A DNA stretch of 64,000 bases. Origin: CANKHA01 sp035652315. Lineage in GTDB: Bacteria > Pseudomonadota > Alphaproteobacteria > Rhizobiales > Xanthobacteraceae. The DNA lies in the NCBI GenBank assembly GCA_035652315.1, contig DASREA010000031.1, positions 5,965 through 69,964 on the forward strand. The letters are read 5' to 3'. Position numbers and translations under genes: made by a program. Shown here piece by piece: positions 37,523 through 46,243 of this stretch. Below the pieces are notes generated by a model. The model did not search any database, was not told the DNA's origin, and worked only from the letters and a program-made list of their open reading frames with translations. Numbering within the stretch: position 1 is the first letter of the stretch; every line of letters begins with the position of its first letter.

Positions 37523-37591
37523 CACGCCCCCATCCTGCACGCGCCCGGGCGCGGCTACGTCGTGCGACACCGCGCCGGAGAATGCACCCGA

Positions 37592-38842
37592 TCATTGTTC
37601 CGGGATGACGCTTTGCACACGCCAGAAGTCCGGGAAAAGCCGGATCCAAAGAACGGCGATGGCGGCGGCGCCGATCCCGCCAACGATGGCAGCCGGCATC
37701 GTGCCGATCAGCGATGCGACCAGACCGGATTCAAATTGACCGAGATTCGATGTGGTGCCGGTAAAGGTGGAATTCACCGCCATGACCCGGCCGAGCATCT
37801 CGTTTGGCGTCCGGGTCTGCACCAGGGAGTGGCGCACCACGACACTGACGGCGTCGGCGGCGCCGCTCATCGCCAGCATGAGCATCGAAAGCCAGAGCCA
37901 CGTGGAGAAGCCGAAGACCGCGAGCGACAGACCGTACAGCACCACCGCGCCGACCATGATACGCCCCGCGTGCCTGTTGATCTGGATGTTCGAAAGAACG
38001 AATCCCATGATCAACGCCCCGATGGCCGGCGATGCGCGCAGCAGGCCGAGTTCGAAGGGGCCGCCGCCTAAAACATCTTTGGCGAAAATCGGCAATAACG
38101 CGGTCACGCCGCCGACCAAGGCGGCCCCGAGATCCAGCGTGATGGCGCCGAAGATAATCGGCCGCGTCCACAGATAGCGAAGCCCAGCGAATATGGTCTC
38201 GAGCGTCACCGACTTCTTCGATTTCGCCGGTTTCTTGATTTTAACCATGGTGATGCAAACGGATGCGATGACGAACATCGCAAAGCAAACGTAATAGACG
38301 AGATTGGTCCCGCCTTGGAGCAGAAGGCCGCCGACAAAGGGGCCGCCGATCACTGCCACTTGCTGCGCCGTATTGCCGGCAGCGATAGCGCGCGAGAGCA
38401 CCTCCTGCGGCATGATGCTCGGTGGAATGGTGTGCAGCGTCGGCCCTTCGAAGGCGCGGCCGGCGCCAACGATGAACACGACAAAATAGATCAGCGGGAC
38501 GCTAATATGCCCGGTGTAGCTCGCGACGATGAGAATCACCGCGCCCAGCGCCTTGCTGATCTGGCAAAGGCGGATCACACCGCGGCGATCGTAGTGATCG
38601 GCAACATAGCCGATGAGAAAGGTGCCGGCGATGACCGGGATGAACATGACCAGGCCGATCATGCCGAGATGGAACGGGCTGCCGGTGAGCTGATAGATTT
38701 GCCACTGGATGGCGACCTGGATGATTTGGTAGCCGGCGGTCGAAAGCACGCGCGTCCACCAGTACAAAGCGAATTGGGAGTGACGGATCAGGGAGATTTG
38801 CCGGGCAGAGTCGGAAACTTGAGCGTCTTCGGACGTGGTCAT
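37592..38842 (-). CDS. MFS transporter, second of a tandem paralogous pair
   Basis: 416 residues, about 12 hydrophobic segments. Motif GYVADHYDRRGVIRLC and RHSLVQTRTPNEMLGRVMAV align with the downstream copy, as do the ends FPDFWRVQSVIPEQ. The two genes are separated by about 70-20 nt depending on the chosen start and look like a tandem duplication that has diverged. Substrate unknown. Confidence 0.82.
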   Translation of the reverse strand: MTTSEDAQVSDSARQISLIRHSQFALYWWTRVLSTAGYQIIQVAIQWQIYQLTGSPFHLGMIGLVMFIPVIAGTFLIGYVADHYDRRGVIRLCQISKALGAVILIVASYTGHISVPLIYFVVFIVGAGRAFEGPTLHTIPPSIMPQEVLSRAIAAGNTAQQVAVIGGPFVGGLLLQGGTNLVYYVCFAMFVIASVCITMVKIKKPAKSKKSVTLETIFAGLRYLWTRPIIFGAITLDLGAALVGGVTALLPIFAKDVLGGGPFELGLLRASPAIGALIMGFVLSNIQINRHAGRIMVGAVVLYGLSLAVFGFSTWLWLSMLMLAMSGAADAVSVVVRHSLVQTRTPNEMLGRVMAVNSTFTGTTSNLGQFESGLVASLIGTMPAAIVGGIGAAAIAVLWIRLFPDFWRVQSVIPEQ

Positions 38843-39006
38843 GCGCGCGCGGGGTTATGTGGATGGTATGCTTTCCTTACCGCGTTCTTCGGCCATCACC
38901 AAGTCCCCTGGGCCTCGGTGCAAAGACGCCGCCGAGCCGCATCAAGAACCGCTTGCGCGACGGCGGGACGTAGTCGATATAGCGGCCGGAACCCCATATT
39001 GGCTTC

Positions 39007-39243
39007 ATGCGCAAGCTTGCCCTCATTGTTCCGCTTCTCGGCTTTCTCCTGGCCTCGGGCTGGTTTGCCGTCTTTGTCTGGCGCAGCGATACCGGGCCGC
39101 CGCTTCCCACGACCGGCTATGTCGCGATGATTCTCGGGATCCTGTTCTCGCTTGTGGTCGGGATAGGACTGATGGGCCTCATATTTTACAGTCATCGTCA
39201 CGGCTACGATGAACGCGTTCACCGCGGCCAAGACCAGGACTGA
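39007..39243 (+). CDS. Small two-helix membrane protein
   Basis: 78 residues with two hydrophobic segments (LALIVPLLGFLLASGWFAVF; YVAMILGILFSLVVGIGLMG) and a short polar C-terminus. No recognised family. The next gene starts 5 nt after its stop, so they probably form one unit. No obvious Shine-Dalgarno upstream, which limits confidence. Confidence 0.6.
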   Translation: MRKLALIVPLLGFLLASGWFAVFVWRSDTGPPLPTTGYVAMILGILFSLVVGIGLMGLIFYSHRHGYDERVHRGQDQD

Positions 39244-39247
39244 AGCC

Positions 39248-39700
39248 ATGCAGCAAACGCCGCGAGAAGCACCGACCGGGATGCCGCTGGTGCTTATCCA
39301 CATCGTCGCCCTGGCCTGCGGTCTGTTACTCGCGCTCGCGGTACATATCGTGCTGATCGCGAAGGGGGTCGGCCTTACCGCCATGTTCCAGGACATCTTC
39401 GCCACCAGCACGGATCAGTTGAAGGCCGCACTTGCCTGGTGGGCGATCGGGCTAGCCGGCTGCCTGGGCAGTTGGGGCACCATCGTGCTGCTGAGAAGGA
39501 CCACGGCGGGACGCTCGCGGGCGAGTTTGCTGCCGGTCGGGTTGGCTCTGCTGTTTTTCTGTCTGCTCACCGCGGCAGGCTACGAATCGCACGTCACCGG
39601 GCCGGGCAGCGCCGTCACGAGCACCGCGGCCAATTTCGCATCCATGGCCCTGGGCGGCTTCATGGCTTTTTTCGCCGCGCATTTTGCGGCGCGGCGATAA
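39248..39700 (+). CDS. Membrane protein, hypothetical
   Basis: 150 residues with four hydrophobic segments (VLIHIVALACGLLLALAVHI; ALAWWAIGLAGCLGSWGTIV; LLPVGLALLFFCLLTAAGY; NFASMALGGFMAFFAAHFAA). No recognised family. ATG at 39248 follows the previous stop by 4 nt. A longer frame from 39209 overlaps the upstream gene and is less likely. Function unknown. Confidence 0.6.
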   Translation: MQQTPREAPTGMPLVLIHIVALACGLLLALAVHIVLIAKGVGLTAMFQDIFATSTDQLKAALAWWAIGLAGCLGSWGTIVLLRRTTAGRSRASLLPVGLALLFFCLLTAAGYESHVTGPGSAVTSTAANFASMALGGFMAFFAAHFAARR

Positions 39701-39716
39701 ACGCGCTCGCTCGCGA

Positions 39717-41411
39717 TCAGGCGGCGTCGGGGGCGGTTTCGTCACCGGCTGCCCTGGCTGCAAGCGCCAAGCGTATGACGAATTCCGTTCCCGGATCGAG
39801 CCGATTGATGACCAGCGTGCCGGCGAATTGCCGCACCGTCGCCAATACCACTTTGAATCCGAGCGATTGCGTCTCCTCCATATTGATGTCGGCCGGCATG
39901 CCGCGGCCCCGGTCGGATATCCTGAGTTCGGCGTGGCCGTTCGGCTCCTTGCGCAGCCGCACAAAAATCGGGCCGGCGTTTCCATCGGGATAGGCGTGCT
40001 TGACCGCGTTGGTGATGAGCTCATGGGCAAGCACGGCGAGCGAGGTCGCCTGACTCCCCGACACCTCGAGCGGCTCGGCCTCGCAAAAAATGCTTAGATG
40101 GGTCTGTCCGGCATATGCGCGTTCGCTCTCGTTGCAGATCATTTTGAGCAGTTCGCCGAAATCCACCCTGCCGCTGGTGTCGATGCTGTAGAGATGGCGG
40201 TAAACGGTGCCCATGGCGAGCACGCGCTCTTGCGCGCGGGCCAATTGCTCGCGCACGGCGGGCTGCGCGGAATGCTTGCCCTGCAACATCAACAGGCTGG
40301 ACAGGATATTCAAGCTGTTCATTACGCGGTGCTGCAGCTCGCGCAACAGAAATTCCTTTTGCTCCAACAGGCGATCCACTTTGTCCGACATCGCCGCCAG
40401 GGCGGCGCTGAGCTCGCCGAGCTCGGAAGACAATGGCAATTTCGGGAATTGCGCCGAGATGTCGCCGGCCTCGCGTTTGCGCGCGGTGTTGACCATGCGC
40501 AAGATTGGCCGCCGGATAAGCACGTGGGTGCCGATCCACACCCCCAGCACGGCCAATGCCATGGCCAGGCCGCCGATGACGGTGCTGGCCCGCACCGTAT
40601 TTCCCGCTTGAGCCAAAGCGAAGTCGCTGTCCACGCCGACCGTCACCACGAGCCCGCGCGGCTCGGCGTTGAGCGGAATGAAACCGACGATCTCCTTGCG
40701 GCCGCCCGTACCCGTCAAATCAAAGGTCCCGGCCGGCGCATCGCGCGCATGGGAAAAAATCGCCCGATCGCGATCCGCATCGTGCGCATCCTCGCCTCCG
40801 TGGACCGTCAACACCACCGATCCTTCGCGATCGAAGACGGTGACCCGGTAATTGGCCGGCCACGGGCGCGCGGCGAATTCGTCGGTGATTTTCGCCGGAT
40901 TGAGAATCAGTACGACGACACCGTCGACCTGGTTCCGCGCGTCGCGATACGGCATCGAGACATGGATCGATTGTTTTCCCGTCACCCGGCCGATGGTCAG
41001 CGTGCCGACGGTGAACAGGCCGGTCTTCAGCGGCTCGCTAAAGTAGATGCGGTCGTGAACATCGAGATCAGGAGGGATAGGGATCGTCGAGCAATGGAAT
41101 TTGCCGGCGCGGTCGATGAAGGCCGCCTCGCGATAGATGCCGAGATTCTGGATCACCGAATTGAAGAAGGCGCTGCATTCCTGCTCGTCGTTCGGCACGG
41201 CGGGATGCTTCATCAGGGTATGCATCATCCGTTCCGTGCCTTTGAGCAGCTGCGTGAGTTCGGCGGCGACCAGCCGCGCCGCGCCGAGCGCTTCTTTGTC
41301 GGCCTCGTCCTTCAGGATTTCGCGCCAGGAATAGGAATTGTAAGCGGTCAGTCCCAGCGAGGGCAGCACCGCGAGACCGACCAAAACGGAGAGTCGAAAT
41401 CGCAGGCTCAT
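39717..41411 (-). CDS. Membrane HisKA_2-type sensor histidine kinase
   Basis: 564 residues. N-terminal membrane segment (RLSVLVGLAVLPSLGLTAYN), a periplasmic Cache-like sensor (~30-280, DRAGKFHCSTIPIPPDLDVH; DRIYFSEPLKTGLFTVG), a second membrane segment (STVIGGLAMALAVLGVWIGT), HAMP, then HisKA_2 (LLRELQHRVMNSLNILSSLL) and HATPase (VLAHELITNAVKHAYPDG). Kinases of this class often act in the general stress (PhyR-NepR-EcfG) pathway of alphaproteobacteria. Start ATG at 41411 precedes the first membrane segment. No response regulator is adjacent. Confidence 0.85.
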   Translation of the reverse strand: MSLRFRLSVLVGLAVLPSLGLTAYNSYSWREILKDEADKEALGAARLVAAELTQLLKGTERMMHTLMKHPAVPNDEQECSAFFNSVIQNLGIYREAAFIDRAGKFHCSTIPIPPDLDVHDRIYFSEPLKTGLFTVGTLTIGRVTGKQSIHVSMPYRDARNQVDGVVVLILNPAKITDEFAARPWPANYRVTVFDREGSVVLTVHGGEDAHDADRDRAIFSHARDAPAGTFDLTGTGGRKEIVGFIPLNAEPRGLVVTVGVDSDFALAQAGNTVRASTVIGGLAMALAVLGVWIGTHVLIRRPILRMVNTARKREAGDISAQFPKLPLSSELGELSAALAAMSDKVDRLLEQKEFLLRELQHRVMNSLNILSSLLMLQGKHSAQPAVREQLARAQERVLAMGTVYRHLYSIDTSGRVDFGELLKMICNESERAYAGQTHLSIFCEAEPLEVSGSQATSLAVLAHELITNAVKHAYPDGNAGPIFVRLRKEPNGHAELRISDRGRGMPADINMEETQSLGFKVVLATVRQFAGTLVINRLDPGTEFVIRLALAARAAGDETAPDAA

Positions 41412-41605
41412 GACGTCTCGCTGCCATCGCCGAGCCGGATCGCAGCGGAAGCAAGGCTCGTCGGCGCAAAGCGGGCGCGCGGAATTCCTATTCCGCTGGT
41501 GACGCCGTTTCGATTCATCGCTGCCCCTCCGGGCCTTTCGCGAGCCTAGATCGTCCGTGAAGGCGTTTCCAGCGCCAATCCCGACCTCGCCCAATTCTTA
41601 CGCGC

Positions 41606-41630
41606 GGAACCACAAAGGCCGACGCGCGTT
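41606..41630 (+). promoter_or_regulatory. EcfG-type promoter motif GGAAC-N16-CGTT
   Basis: GGAAC at 41606-41610 and CGTT at 41627-41630 with 16 bases between, the consensus of general-stress sigma factor EcfG in Rhizobiales. About one such match per 64 kb is expected by chance, so position beside a HisKA_2 kinase is the main support. Confidence 0.35.
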
Positions 41631-41743
41631 CGTGCGCCATCAGCGGCTTGTGAACGGTGCCGCGAAGCCGCCCGACAACGGCCGCACCGGCGCCCGATTC
41701 TGCAAGGAACAGCTCGCACATTCTATGAGGGAGATTCCGATTC

Positions 41744-41815
41744 ATGGCGCCCATCCCCCGCTTCATGGTGACGGCCCTCGCCTTGGTCCTTTTCGCCGGC
41801 GGCGCCTTGGCGTGA
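41744..41815 (+). pseudogene. 23-residue signal-peptide-like frame, possible truncated gene
   Basis: The frame MAPIPRFMVTALALVLFAGG-ALA reads as a complete signal peptide and then meets TGA at 41813. A GAGGGAG lies about 12 bases upstream. The frame after the stop stays open (KYARSDLDPVIGA...) for over 60 codons, so it may be a small exported protein gene with a nonsense change, or a chance frame. It is downstream of the EcfG-type motif. Confidence 0.3.
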
Positions 41816-41997
41816 AAATACGCGCGCAGCGATCTCGATCCGGTGATCGGGGCGTCGGCGGCGATAACGGGACGAAGGTCGCGGCGAAGAAAAAAACGCG
41901 GTAGGATGGAGCGAAAGCCGCTGGTAAACGGCGCCGAAAGGGCACCGATCCAGCGGCGATCGAGGGAACTCTTGTGCGTACTGCGGCTTGATCCGCC

Positions 41998-43488
41998 ATG
42001 CTTCCTGCCTCCTCCGCAAGGTCACAAGCCGCCGTCCAGCGGCCGGTAAGATCGAGCGTCGGCGCGCTTGCCGAACCGCTGCGATCGGCGCTGGTCTGGG
42101 CGCTATCGAGTTTTCTGATGTTACTGGCTCTGCTCTGGCCGGCGCTGTGGAACGGCTATCCCATCGTCTTTTATGACACCGGCGGCTATCTCGATTCCTA
42201 CATGACCGGATTGCCGGCAAACGGCCGTTCGGCGCTTTATGGCCTGTTCTTGAGTCTGGGCATTCCGAGCGGATTCGGAATCATCATTCTCTCGCAAGCT
42301 TGTCTCGTCGCCTGGCTGCTGATCCTGACGCTGCGGGTGCACGGCCATGGCCATCGGCCCTGGCTCTCCGCCGGCATCGCGGTGACCTTGGGCGCGTCGA
42401 CGTCGCTGCCCTGGTATGCGGCGGAATTGATGCCGGACGTGTGGTTGCCGGCCGGGGTGCTGGCTTTCTATTTGCTCGCGTTCCATCGACTTGATTTGCG
42501 CGCCGCCGAAAAAGCTGCGCTCGTCGCCATCGTCGCTTTCGCCATTGCCGGCCACATGGGCACGCTCGGCCTGATCACCGCGCTCGTCGGCCCTTTACTG
42601 TTCTGGTATGCCGCCGCGCCGCGTTTCCGCTGGCCGCGCCCCGCCGTCGCAATGCCGGCGATCGCCGTCGCGGCCGGCATCTTGCTCATGCTTATGTCCA
42701 ATCTGCTGTTGATCGGACGTTTCGGATTCATTCCCGGCGGCCCCAATTTCCTGTTCGGCCGGCTGATCCAAACCGGCATCGCCGCACAATATCTCGATGA
42801 ATATTGTCCGGACGAGTCGCTTCGGATCTGCGTCTGGCGCGCCGAGCTGCCGAGTGAAGGCGATGACTGGCTGTGGAAGGAGACCAGTCCGATCTGGCAA
42901 CTCGGGGGCTGGGAGGGATTCGAAAATGAAGCCGAGCGCATCGTCATCGACAGTCTGCGCGCTTTTCCATTGCAACACATCGAGGCCGCGATCGAAGGCA
43001 CGCTGTCGCAGTTGATCATGGTGAAAACCGGCGATTACCTGACGCCGTGGTCCTGGCACACCCGTGACAAGCTGCGGCGCTACGCGCCGGAATCCTATCC
43101 GGCCTTCGATTCCGCGCGGCAGCAGCAAGCGGATATCGATTTCACGTGGGTGAATGCCGTGCACGTCCCCGTCGCACTTGGCTCCATGGGCGGACTGGCC
43201 GCCGTGGTGCTGCTGGCGTGGCGCGGACGCTGGCCCCGCCGTCGGGCCGCGCTTCCCCTGATGCTGCTGGTGGCGTTATTGGCGAATGCGGCGATCTGCG
43301 GCGCTTTGTCGAATCCGCACGACCGATATCAGAGCCGCCTTGTCGCTCTGGCGCCTTTGGCCTTGATCGTTGCCTTTCTGCCCCGACGCGAGCGCGATGC
43401 CGAAGAAAACGACGACCCATCGAGCCCTCACATTAATCCGGCGCCATCGATGAATTTGGGCGCGCCCGCTTCTCCGAACGAGAATTGA
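41998..43488 (+). CDS. Polytopic membrane protein, GT-C-like topology
   Basis: 496 residues with about nine hydrophobic segments. After the first (VWALSSFLMLLALLWPALW) comes FYDTGGYLDSYMTG, an acidic first-loop motif reminiscent of GT-C glycosyltransferases, which place a catalytic Asp there. Soluble periplasmic part ~255-375 (EYCPDESLRICVWRAELPSE). I do not recognise the family. The SGNH hydrolase gene starts 4 nt after its stop, so the two form an operon and may act on the same cell-surface glycan. No strong Shine-Dalgarno for the chosen ATG. Confidence 0.65.
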   Translation: MLPASSARSQAAVQRPVRSSVGALAEPLRSALVWALSSFLMLLALLWPALWNGYPIVFYDTGGYLDSYMTGLPANGRSALYGLFLSLGIPSGFGIIILSQACLVAWLLILTLRVHGHGHRPWLSAGIAVTLGASTSLPWYAAELMPDVWLPAGVLAFYLLAFHRLDLRAAEKAALVAIVAFAIAGHMGTLGLITALVGPLLFWYAAAPRFRWPRPAVAMPAIAVAAGILLMLMSNLLLIGRFGFIPGGPNFLFGRLIQTGIAAQYLDEYCPDESLRICVWRAELPSEGDDWLWKETSPIWQLGGWEGFENEAERIVIDSLRAFPLQHIEAAIEGTLSQLIMVKTGDYLTPWSWHTRDKLRRYAPESYPAFDSARQQQADIDFTWVNAVHVPVALGSMGGLAAVVLLAWRGRWPRRRAALPLMLLVALLANAAICGALSNPHDRYQSRLVALAPLALIVAFLPRRERDAEENDDPSSPHINPAPSMNLGAPASPNEN

Positions 43489-43492
43489 GCCA

Positions 43493-45406
43493 ATGCATTT
43501 CCAGCGGCTGATCTTGGCCGTCATTTTGACCGCCATGTGCGGTCCGGCAATCGCACAGGACACGGCCCCCGATGCGCTACGCATTGAATGGCAGGTGAAA
43601 AATCGTTTCCGCCTGTTCCGCAACGATTCCGATTTCGAGCGCCAGGTCGCCGCGCTGAAGGAGGACGGCATCCGCGCCGCGGAGACGCGCATGGAAAGCG
43701 CAGGTGACGGCCGCGGTTGGGCGAAGGACGTGGTTGATCGGCTTTGCGTCGACGCCGCCGGCCAGCTGCGCGAAACCTGCCAGCGTGACGGCGAAACCGA
43801 GAATTATCTCGCCCCGAAAGATCACCGCGTCAACGCCGTGCTCGCCGGACAGGTGCCCGAGGGATCGCGTTGTACCTGGGATTTTGACGACGGCACCGTC
43901 CCCGTGCAGCGCATCACCGTCGATTGCCGCGAGAACATGACCGTGCGCCTGCGCTATGGCAAGCCTACCGTCGCCAGCGTCGGCGTCGTGGCGCCGGACG
44001 GCGGCATCCAGCAGGCAACCACCGAAATCGCCGTGCGCGACCTGCTGATCGCGGGACTCGGCGATTCCATCGGCGCCGGCGAAGGCGACCCGGACAAGCC
44101 GGTGCGGCTTTCCGACATTGGCTTCTGCTTCCGCGATTTTGCCGGCAATCAGTACTTCCGGCCCGGCCGCGAGGGTTACAGCGGCGACAAGAGCTGCGGC
44201 AGCGGCGCAACGAAAGCCAGCGCGGAAACCCTGAGCGAATGGCAGCGCTACGGCGCGGGGTGGATGAATGCGCCGTGCCATCGCTCGCTATACGGCTATC
44301 AGTTGCGCGCGGCGCTCGCCCTCGCCGTGCAAAATCCGCATCTCGCCGTCACCTTCCTGCCACTCGCCTGCGCCGGCGCCAGCATCGACGCCGGCATGCT
44401 CGGCAGTCAGCGGATCGAGGAATGTGCCGCCGCGGATCGCGCCGGTTCCTGTTCCGGCAAGGTTCCGGGACAAATCGCGCAACTGACCGAGCTTGTGAAG
44501 CGCGCGGGCCGCAAACTCGATCTGGCGCTGCTGACGGTGGGCGCCAATGACATCAACTTCTCCGGACTGGTGGCCGACGTCATCATCGAGCCGGGAGCCG
44601 AGCGCGCCGTGTTTAGCCGCAGCGGCGTGATCGAAAGGACGGACGATGCAGCGCGGATCCTGCAGGCCGATCTGCCTATGTCCTTTGCCAAATTGCGCGC
44701 CGCGCTGAAGCCTTTGGTCGGCGGCGAGCTGTCTCGGGTGGTGTTCGTGACCTACGGCCATCTTGCGCTCACCGCCCGCGGCAGACCCTGTCCCGGTGGG
44801 CGCGATGGCTTCGATGTGCACCCTGCCCTGTCGGCCGATGGGGCACGGCTTCGTAACATCGCCGACTTCCTCGCCAGCCGCTTCCTGCCGGAAATCAAGG
44901 GTCTCGCGCTGTGCCAAGGCGGCGCGATCTGCGCCGCGCCCGACAGCGACCGAATGACTTTCGTCGACAACCATCAGGCGGATTTCGCCGGTCACGGCTT
45001 CTGTGCCCGCGCCGATAGCGACCCCGAATTCGACCGCGCCTGTTTTTCCGCCGACGGAGAAAGCTTCCAGAGCGATCCGGTCAAAGCGGTCGAGGAGCCG
45101 ATGGTCTGCGGCATGCGGCCGAGCGATTTCAAGCCCTACGCTCCCCGCTCGCGCTGGGTGCGCACTGCCAACGACAGCTATTTCACCTCGATGACCTATC
45201 CGGATGGCCTGCCCTCGGTGCTGCAACCGGCCGATATTCACGATGCGACCTGGGGCATTCTCAGCGCCGTCTATGGCGGCGCCATCCATCCCACGGCGGA
45301 AGGCTATGCGGCGATGGCCGATGCCGCTTTGCCGGCGATGCGCGCCGTTCTCGATTTACCGCCAGCGCCGAGCGTCACCAGCGCGCCGCTGCCGCCCCTC
45401 GAATAA
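43493..45406 (+). CDS. Exported SGNH/GDSL-type hydrolase
   Basis: 637 residues with a signal peptide (LILAVILTAMCGPAIAQ). The N-terminal ~170 residues are a beta-rich unknown domain; then SGNH blocks: I, IAGLGDSIGAGEGD (nucleophile Ser); III, LLTVGANDINFSG (Asn); V, GGAIHPTAEGYAAMADA (His). The domain has long insertions with several cysteines (SCGSG, ACAGAS, ECAAADRAGSC). SGNH enzymes are esterases, often removing or adding acetyl groups on glycans. Forms an operon with the upstream membrane protein. Confidence 0.82.
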   Translation: MHFQRLILAVILTAMCGPAIAQDTAPDALRIEWQVKNRFRLFRNDSDFERQVAALKEDGIRAAETRMESAGDGRGWAKDVVDRLCVDAAGQLRETCQRDGETENYLAPKDHRVNAVLAGQVPEGSRCTWDFDDGTVPVQRITVDCRENMTVRLRYGKPTVASVGVVAPDGGIQQATTEIAVRDLLIAGLGDSIGAGEGDPDKPVRLSDIGFCFRDFAGNQYFRPGREGYSGDKSCGSGATKASAETLSEWQRYGAGWMNAPCHRSLYGYQLRAALALAVQNPHLAVTFLPLACAGASIDAGMLGSQRIEECAAADRAGSCSGKVPGQIAQLTELVKRAGRKLDLALLTVGANDINFSGLVADVIIEPGAERAVFSRSGVIERTDDAARILQADLPMSFAKLRAALKPLVGGELSRVVFVTYGHLALTARGRPCPGGRDGFDVHPALSADGARLRNIADFLASRFLPEIKGLALCQGGAICAAPDSDRMTFVDNHQADFAGHGFCARADSDPEFDRACFSADGESFQSDPVKAVEEPMVCGMRPSDFKPYAPRSRWVRTANDSYFTSMTYPDGLPSVLQPADIHDATWGILSAVYGGAIHPTAEGYAAMADAALPAMRAVLDLPPAPSVTSAPLPPLE

Positions 45407-45408
45407 CG

Positions 45409-46158
45409 CTATTCCGCGGCCACCGCCTCATCGGCATCGTGCCGCAGAAGCCGCCCGAGTCCCGGCACCGCATCGCGAATGCCGGCGAGCCGCAGAGAAC
45501 GCCAGATCGCCGCCTGGTTGCTGGTCACAACCGGTTTGTTCAACACGCTTTCCAGTTCCTCGATGGCATCGATGCTGTGAATGTTGGCACAGCTGATGAA
45601 ATAGGCGTCGGCACCGCCGTTGCGCAGCGATAGCGCCGTATCGAACCAAAGCTGCGGCGGCATGGTGCAATACTCATCGGTGCCCGCGAGTCCGACAGCT
45701 TTGTCGGCAACGACGTCATAGCCGGCCTCGCGCAGATAGTTTTTCTTCTTTTCGTGATCGGGCTGCTTCGTTTCCGAGATCAAGACCAGCCGCCTGGCCC
45801 CGAGCGCGGCAAAGGCGGCGGTGATCGAAGAGGCTGCGGTGGCGGCTGGCCGGCCCGTCGCCTTTTGCATTTCCTCGATCACGCGCTTTTCCATATCGAT
45901 TCCTCCCGACATCGAGGTGCCCGTGCATTGCAGGACGGTGACGTCGCATCTCGATTCCGCGAGCATGCTCGCCGCGTCGGCGATGCGGGGCAGCAATTGC
46001 TCGAGCGGCGCCTTGTGCTTGTTGGTCATGCGAATGCGGGTGAAATGCGGAACGACGCCGGGCGGCATGTAACGCTGCATCTGCGGTTCGATCATGCGGT
46101 TCGACGTCGGAATGACAAATCCGATGCGGGCGCGCGGCACGATGGGCTCGTAGGACAT
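45409..46158 (-). CDS. Asp/Glu racemase-family enzyme (maleate isomerase-like)
   Basis: 249 residues. Two catalytic-type cysteines are present: Cys78 in VLQCTGTSMSGG and Cys190 in FISCANIHSIDAIE, which fits the maleate isomerase / arylmalonate decarboxylase / Asp-Glu racemase superfamily. The start is ATG 46158 (MSYEPIVPRARIGFVIPTSN) behind AAGGGAAG. Divergent from a second family member and near a TctC-type binding protein, which suggests a dicarboxylate or related uptake/catabolic function. Exact substrate not readable. Confidence 0.82.
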   Translation of the reverse strand: MSYEPIVPRARIGFVIPTSNRMIEPQMQRYMPPGVVPHFTRIRMTNKHKAPLEQLLPRIADAASMLAESRCDVTVLQCTGTSMSGGIDMEKRVIEEMQKATGRPAATAASSITAAFAALGARRLVLISETKQPDHEKKKNYLREAGYDVVADKAVGLAGTDEYCTMPPQLWFDTALSLRNGGADAYFISCANIHSIDAIEELESVLNKPVVTSNQAAIWRSLRLAGIRDAVPGLGRLLRHDADEAVAAE

Positions 46159-46243
46159 CGTCTTCCCTTTTCCCTGAAGCTGCCGATCCTGTATATCGCT
46201 TTCGCCCGTCATGAGCCATGCTCCAGGCGAAGGGAGAAACCGC

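Larger units (their letters stand above)
41412..41997. other. 586-base region with no large gene
   Basis: The longest non-coding stretch in the window, between the divergent kinase and the membrane protein gene. It holds a GGAAC-N16-CGTT element at 41606-41630 and a 23-codon signal-peptide-like reading frame at 41744-41815. Longer open frames here on either strand are Arg/Pro-rich and lack ribosome sites, so I do not call them. Confidence 0.6.

Noticed and set aside
41515..41904. Open frames of about 83-115 codons in the intergenic region
   Set aside because: Arg/Pro-rich composition, no ribosome site, no recognisable domain.
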